A stretch of DNA of 64,000 nt. Origin: Archivesica marissinica. Its lineage: Eukaryota > Mollusca > Bivalvia > Venerida > Vesicomyidae. How positions within the stretch are numbered: position 1 is the stretch's first letter; each line of letters opens with the position of its first letter. Where the stretch lies: NCBI GenBank assembly GCA_014843695.1, contig CM026386.1, positions 12,031,814 through 12,095,813 of the forward strand, written 5' to 3'. The notes beneath the pieces were generated by a model, which saw nothing but the letters and a program-made list of their open reading frames with translations, made no database searches and had not been told where the DNA came from. Shown here piece by piece: positions 57,780 to 64,000 of the stretch. The translations under genes were made by a program, and so were the position numbers.

Positions 57780-58082
57780 GATGAGGGTGAGTTCTACATA
57801 GTGTTTACACTCTCACAACCTCTCAAGGTTCATTTACATCATGAATATTGTTATTGAGCAATGCACATTGTAGAAGTTCCATCTCCTTCATCCCATTACA
57901 ATGACAAATCATCATCGGATTGTTAGATCACAGCCGGGCACACATTTCACTTTCTTAGAGCATCACAGATACACTTACAGTAGAGAAAGTTAACAGTGAA
58001 AAATACAGCCTGGCACAAATTTCACTTTCTTAAAACATCACAGATTACACTTACAGTAGAAAAAGTTTACAGTGACAAATGG
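57780..58082 (-). promoter_or_regulatory. Sequence upstream of exon 1 (possible 5' UTR/promoter)
   Basis: Roughly 300 bp upstream of the ATG on the minus strand, with a two-copy tandem duplication (57932-58005 and 58006-58081; cacatttcactttctta, acacttacagtagag). I see no convincing TATA box or initiator. A 5' non-coding exon further right is possible. Confidence 0.3.
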
Positions 58083-58083
58083 T

Positions 58084-58478
58084 ATATCAAAATACTCGGG
58101 TACAGATCACTGTAAACGGTATATCAAACGCTCAGGTACAGATCACTGTAAAATGGTATATCAAACGCTCAGGTACAGATCACTGTAAAATGGTATATCA
58201 AATGCTCAGGTACAGATCACTGTAAAATGGTATATCAAATGCTCAGGTACAGATCACTGTACAATGGTATATCAAACGCTCAGGTACAGATCACTGTAAA
58301 ATGGTATATCAAACACTCGGGGTAAAATGGTATATCAAACATTCAGATAAAGATCACTGTAAAATGGTATATCAAATACTGAGGTATAGATCACTGTAAA
58401 ATGGTATATCAAATACTGAGGTACAGATCACTGTAAAATGGTATATCAAATACTGAGGTACAGATCACTGTAAAATGG
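58084..58478. repeat. Minisatellite, 37-bp unit, about 11 copies
   Basis: The unit is cactgtaaaatggtatatca + aacgctcaggtacagat. Confidence 0.95.
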
Positions 58479-58479
58479 T

Positions 58480-58637
58480 ACGATGGTCGCCAGATCGGAC
58501 AGGTTGGTTTTCTCCGGGGACTACGGATTCCTCCCACATGAATGACCACATATACACTTGCATCCGAGCCAACGAGAGTGATTAATATAAGTTGTTAAAA
58601 CTTGCTTCGCAATCGTTGTAAAATAAACATAAAGTAT
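58480..58637 (+). mobile_element. SINE-B, 5'-truncated, between two arrays
   Basis: Begins ggtacgatggtcgccagatc and ends aatcgttgtaaaataaa; its body follows the last 37-bp unit without a gap. Confidence 0.88.
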
Positions 58638-58649
58638 AGATAGATAAAA

Positions 58650-61600
58650 AAAACATACATAACAAGAACACAGAGCCTTGAGTACAGTGAACATACATAA
58701 CAAGAACACAGATCCCTGTGTACAGTGTACATACATAACAAGAACACAGATCCCTGTGTACAGTGTACATACATAACAAGAACACAGAGCCTTGAGTACA
58801 GTGAACATACATAACAAGAGCACAGATCCCTGTGTACAGTGAACATACATAACAAGAACACAGAGCCTTGAGTACAGTGAACATACATAACAAGAACACA
58901 GAGCCTTGAGTACAGTGAACATACATAACAAGAACACAGATCCCTGTGTACAGTGTACATACATAACAAGAACACAGATCCCTGTGTACAGTGTACATAC
59001 ATACATAACAAGAACACAGAGCCTTGAGTACAGTGAACATACATAACAAGAGCACAGATCCCTGTGTACAGTGAACATACATAACAAGAGCACAGATCCC
59101 TGTGTACAGTGAACATGCATAACAAGAACACAGATCCCTGTGTACAGTGTACATACATAACAAGAACACAGATCCCTGTGTACAGTGTACATACATAACA
59201 AGAACACAGAGCCTTGAGTACAGTGAACATACATAACAAGAACACAGAGCCTTGAGTACAGTGAACATACATAACAAGAACACAGATCCCTGTGTACAGT
59301 GTACATACATAACAAGAACACAGATCCCTGTGTACAGTGTACATACATAACAAGAACACAGAGCCTTGAGTACAGTGTACATACATAACAAGAACACAGA
59401 TCCTTGAGTACAGTGTACATACATAACAAGAACACAGATCCCTGTGTACAGTGTACATACATAACAAGAACACAGATCCTTGAGTACAGTGAACATACAT
59501 AACAAGAACACAGATCCCTGTGTACAGTGTACATACATAACAAGAACACAGAGCCTTGAGTACAGTGAACATACATAACAAGAACACAGAGCCTTGAGTA
59601 CAGTGAACATACATAACAAGAACACAGATCCCTGTGTACAGTGTACATACATACATAACAAGAACACAGATCCCTGTGTACAGTGTACATACATAACAAG
59701 AGCACAGATCCTTGAGTACAGTGTACATACATAACAAGAACACAGATCCCTGTGTACAGTGTACATACATAACAAGAACACAGATCCCTGTGTACAGTGA
59801 ACATACATAACAAGAGCACAGATCCCTGTGTACAGTGTACATACATAACAAGAACACAGATCCTTGAGTACAGTGAACATACATAACAAGAACACAGAGC
59901 CTTGAGTACAGTGTACATACATAACAAGAACACAGAGCCTTGAGTACAGTGTACATACATAACAAGAACACAGAGCCTTGAGTACAGTGAACATACATAA
60001 CAAGAGCACAGATCCCTGTGTACAGTGAACATACATAACAAGAACACAGATTCTTGAGTACAGTGAACATACATAGCAAGAACACAGATTCTTGAGTACA
60101 GTGAACATACATAACAAGAACACAGATCCCTGTGTACAGTGTACATACATAACAAGAACACAGATCCCTGTGTACAGTGTACATACATAACAAGAGCACA
60201 GATCCCTGTGTACAGTGTACATACATAACAAGAACACAGATCCCTGAGTACAGTGAACATACATAACAAGAGCACAGATCCCTGTGTACAGTGAACATAC
60301 ATAACAAGAGCACAGATCCCTGTGTACAGTGTACATACATAACAAGAACACAGATCCCTGTGTACAGTGTACATACATAACAAGAGCACAGATCCCTGTG
60401 TACAGTGTACATACATAACAAGAACACAGATCCCTGTGTACAGTGTACATACATAACAAGAACACAGATCCCTGTGTACAGTGAACATACATAACAAGAG
60501 CACAGATCCCTGTGTACAGTGAACATACATAACAAGAACACAGATCCTTGAGTACAGTGTACATACATAACAAGAGCACAGATCCCTGTGTACAGTGTAC
60601 ATACATAACAAGAACACAGATCCCTGTGTACAGTGAACATACATAACAAGAGCACAGATCCCTGTGTACAGTGTACATACATACATAACAAGAACACAGA
60701 GCCTTGAGTACAGTGAACATACATAACAAGAACACAGATCCCTGTGTACAGTGTACATACATACATAACAAGAACACAGAGCCTTGAGTACAGTGAACAT
60801 ACATAACAAGAACACAGATCCCTGTGTACAGTGTACATACATACATAACAAGAACACAGAGCCTTGAGTACAGTGAACATACATAACAAGAACACAGATC
60901 CCTGTGTACAGTGTACATACATACATAACAAGAACACAGAGCCTTGAGTACAGTGAACATACATAACAAGAACACAGATCCCTGTGTACAGTGTACATAC
61001 ATACATAACAAGAACACAGAGCCTTGAGTACAGTGAACATACATAACAAGAACACAGATCCCTGTGTACAGTGTACATACATACATAACAAGAACACAGA
61101 GCCTTGAGTACAGTGAACATACATAACAAGAACACAGATCCCTGTGTACAGTGTACATACATAACAAGAACACAGAGCCTTGAGTACAGTGTACATACAT
61201 AACAAGAACACAGAGCCTTGAGTACAGTGTACATACATAACAAGAACACAGAGCCTTGAGTACAGTGTACATACATAACAAGAACACAGAGCCTTGAGTA
61301 CAGTGTACATACATAACAAGAACACAGATCCTTGAGTACAGTGAACATACCTAACAAGAACACAGAGCCTTGAGTACAGTGAACATACATAACAAGAACA
61401 CAGAGCCTTGAGTACAGTGAACATACACAGGGTTCATTCTAGGTCAGAATTTTTGGGAGAAGTGAGAAAGCCTGTGATCGCATCCTTAAATGGTGTTCTT
61501 TAATATACTTCTGCAAAATAGGGTTAAAATGCACATTACAACCATTAAGTACAACATTTGAATAGAAGGAGTGCTTTATAATGGGCCAGTGTATCTTACT

Positions 61601-61810
61601 AGACAACATTTTGTTTGAAAATTGTAAAAACCAAAAATATATACCCGGTATATTTTTTTTTAGGGAGAAGTGGGCCCCCAGAGGGCGAAGTCAGGGTCCC
61701 TAGGGCGACACTTTCACGCAAGTCGCCCTCTAGAATGATCCCTGATACATAACAAGAACACAGAGCCTTAAGTACAGTAAACATACATAACAAGAACACA
61801 GAGCCTTGAG
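58650..61810. repeat. Minisatellite, 38-bp unit, about 75 copies, split by MITE-E
   Basis: Two unit types: agagccttgagtacagtgaa- and agatccctgtgtacagtgta-, each followed by catacataacaagaacac. Some have an extra cata (42 bp). All three minus-strand frames stay open for about 900 codons because the unit lacks stop triplets; this is not a protein gene. Confidence 0.97.
61428..61744 (+). mobile_element. MITE-E inserted in the 38-bp array
   Basis: cagggttcattctaggtcag to ctagaatgatccctg; ataca duplicated (61423-61427, 61745-61749). Removing the element restores the unit gaacatacataacaag exactly. Confidence 0.95.
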
Positions 61811-62042
61811 TATATATTGCAATGATTGGGTCCAAGCCATGGACTTATGCCGCCTCACCCACAATAAAACTAATATATGTATTTGTTTCAATTTTGAATT
61901 ATTTTGTACATTCGGGGTCCAAGACATTATTAAAGATTACGAAAAACCTTGGAAATCATCGCCAAAACTTCTGAAAATATGCGATGAAAAAACACAACTC
62001 ATAATATTATACCAAATCTGGGTGCTATAAATAGGAACAATA

Positions 62043-62291
62043 CGAGTTCTAGGTCAGAATATTTGGAGAAGTGAGAAAGCATGTGAATGTGTCTTTAAAT
62101 GGTGTTATTCAATATAATTCAACAAAATAGGGTTAAAATAAACAACTAAATAGAACATATGAATAGAAGCAGTGCTTTATAATACTGGGCAAAAGTTTTA
62201 TATTTTTATATTTTAGGAAGTAGGGCCGGGCCCACAGGAGTGAAGTCAGGGTCCACTATTTCTCCCGTGTCATCCTCTAGAATGAGCCCTG
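62043..62291 (+). mobile_element. MITE-E, diverged copy
   Basis: gagttctaggtcagaatatt at left, ctagaatgagccctg at right, with deletions inside. Confidence 0.82.
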
Positions 62292-62578
62292 AAGTACAAC
62301 ATCAAAGTATTTGTGGTTGATTTTACAGTATCCAAACCTTTGTGTACAATGATATGATATGAATTGTTGATGATTTAATGGCTTAGTAATATACAGTATG
62401 CAATATTCCAGGACAATTGATTATTTCTAAAAACAAAGATCTGGGAGAAAAACTAACTTCATAATAAAAGCAGTGAGAAATATTGGCTAATCCATGACCC
62501 AGAATATATGCAATTATTGGATGCAAATGCAGTTTGCAGACAGATTTACAGACTTGCAAGTAAATTGCATCACAGTAC

Positions 62579-62803
62579 CAGGGTTCATTCTAGGTCAGAA
62601 TTTTTGGGAGAATGTGCGTGATCGCTTCCTTAAATGGTGTTCTTTAATATACTTCAGCAAAATAGGGTTAAAATGCAGTACAGCCATTAAATACAACATT
62701 TGAATAGAAGTGTTTTATAAAAATTTTTTGGGAGAAGTGGGGCCCCCAGAGGGCGAAGTCAGGGTCCCTAGGGCGACTATTTCGCCCACTAGAATGATCC
62801 CTG
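62579..62803 (+). mobile_element. MITE-E, shortened copy, TSD cagtac
   Basis: cagggttcattctaggtcag to actagaatgatccctg; cagtac at 62573-62578 and 62804-62809. Confidence 0.93.
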
Positions 62804-62809
62804 CAGTAC

Positions 62810-63605
62810 TAGTAACTTGATATTGTAATGTCCAGGTATATATTCCAGTAAGCAAGTCTTTCTAAGCTTTTAGTAGAGTTTTTTTCTAGAGCGGAATGGC
62901 AGGGCGTGCCACTGCCCTGTTGCCCAATATCCCAGTCTGGCTTCTTGCCTTTAAAAAAAAATATATATATAAGGTGCTAAAATAATCAGACGGGCTGATA
63001 CATATAACTTAGAACTTGTCCGCCCTTTTCACCAGTATGCACTGCCTTACTGTCTCTTTGATCAATCACCGTAAATTAGCAACATTTTCTAGCGGCTATT
63101 TTGTAACCCCCAAAATGCACCCTGCCCCTTTTTCTGACCCACCTTGCCATTTTCCCCACTCTAGAATAAATCCTATGTTAGTGTATTTTATAAATTAATT
63201 CAGTCTCAACATAATGCTTACTTAAGATTCTGCGATTTTGCCCAAACAAATATTCCGATAACATTGGTGTATTGCAACAATGTTGCCATGTCAACGCAAT
63301 GACATCTTAATTTATAATATTAAAGGAAGAATTATCATAAGATTGTTCAGCATTTGTCTGTATATGCAACAACGGAAATTACTGTATTTGAATCGGCAAT
63401 AAAATATTGTTTAGCAAGTTATGTCAAACATGACATCTACAAGCACAAGCATTTTTGAAGTTTTGTGACGTCACTAAGTCCTACTCACCATTGTTGCACT
63501 TTTTACATATTTTCATGTAATAATATTTTGTATTTGCATTAATTATAGTCGAACAAAACATGGTTTGTCGTTCTGAGCGCCGGAATTAACTGATTAGGCC
63601 TATGT
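62810..63605. other. Intergenic/5'-flank DNA without recognised feature
   Basis: AT-rich sequence with homopolymer runs; no coding signal or known element on either strand. Confidence 0.5.
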
Positions 63606-63870
63606 TATGTTATATTTCGGGTTTTACGCCTGCATCAGCACCATTTTGGGCTATATCGCCGGCGGGCAGTTTACCTAACAACACCTTTCCTGGGCAGGCT
63701 CCAACGGTTAACCAGTACTTGGGTGCACCAACCTCCGTAAGAAACTGCCAACTTTTTCATATAAATGAGACACGGTCTGAGCGGGGCTCGAACCCGTGAC
63801 CATCAGTGATGATAGGTTACAGTGGTATACAAGTCAGCGACCGTAACCACTCGACCACGGAGGCGGACCC
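63606..63870 (-). mobile_element. SINE-C, full inverted copy with TSD
   Basis: tatatttcgggttttacgcc to accacggaggcggac; attaggcctatgt flanks both sides (about 63593 and 63873). Confidence 0.93.
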
Positions 63871-63909
63871 AATTAGGCCTATGTATGTACGGCTTGCATG
63901 GTTAATTAA

Positions 63910-64000
63910 CCCTTTCAACACCACAGACCTCTAAATAGGCTTACAAAAAGTGTAGATCCAGATGAGCCGGCTCGTGACGAGCCGTCTCATCAGGATCTGC
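63910..64000 (+). mobile_element. MITE-F, cut by window end
   Basis: TTAA followed by ccctttcaacaccacagacc and the central palindrome; the right half lies outside. Confidence 0.9.

Noticed and set aside
58521..61424. Three overlapping minus-strand open frames of more than 900 codons
   Set aside because: They lie wholly in the 38-bp array. The unit has no stop triplet in any minus frame, so all three stay open; the predicted peptides are pure periodic sequence.

Overview
The window looks like nuclear DNA of an invertebrate animal, most probably a bivalve or other mollusc. It has split genes with GT-AG introns, several families of tRNA-derived SINEs, many small inverted-repeat transposons, and very dense minisatellites. 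This placement is inference from genome texture; I cannot name a species.

I find one protein-coding gene. It lies on the minus strand and covers almost the whole window. Eleven coding exons (first ATG at 57779, last visible exon ending at 3235) join in consistent phase into 311 codons of an F-box/leucine-rich-repeat protein of the FBXL2/FBXL20 type, the substrate receptor of an SCF ubiquitin ligase. The order is a short Cys-rich N-terminus, the F-box (exons 2-4), then Cys-containing LRRs (exons 5-11). The last LRRs and the C-terminal tail should lie beyond the left edge. The exons total about 0.9 kb; the introns run from about 0.6 to 23 kb.

The rest is intronic or 5'-flanking repeat. About two dozen tandem arrays (units about 14-79 bp) take up roughly 24 kb by my boundaries. 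Among them are dispersed SINEs (called A, B, C, D, L here) and MITEs (E, F, G and single elements). Many show clear target-site duplications or nested insertions. Two non-LTR retrotransposon fragments are also present. The long open frames in this sequence sit in tandem arrays and are not genes.

The most interesting pattern is how arrays meet exons. The 3' ends of exons 8 and 10, with their splice donors, have been copied in tandem into the following intron. Exon 4 has old degenerate copies beside it, the donor sequence of exon 1 is repeated, and a dead copy of the exon 8 acceptor end lies upstream. Some arrays repeat strong regulatory motifs: heat-shock element plus TATA (46.0-47.3 kb), ETS sites (44.5-45.1 kb), paired homeodomain sites (56.9-57.5 kb) and Pol III A-box-like sequence (14.0-15.3 kb). 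Whether any of these work is unknown.
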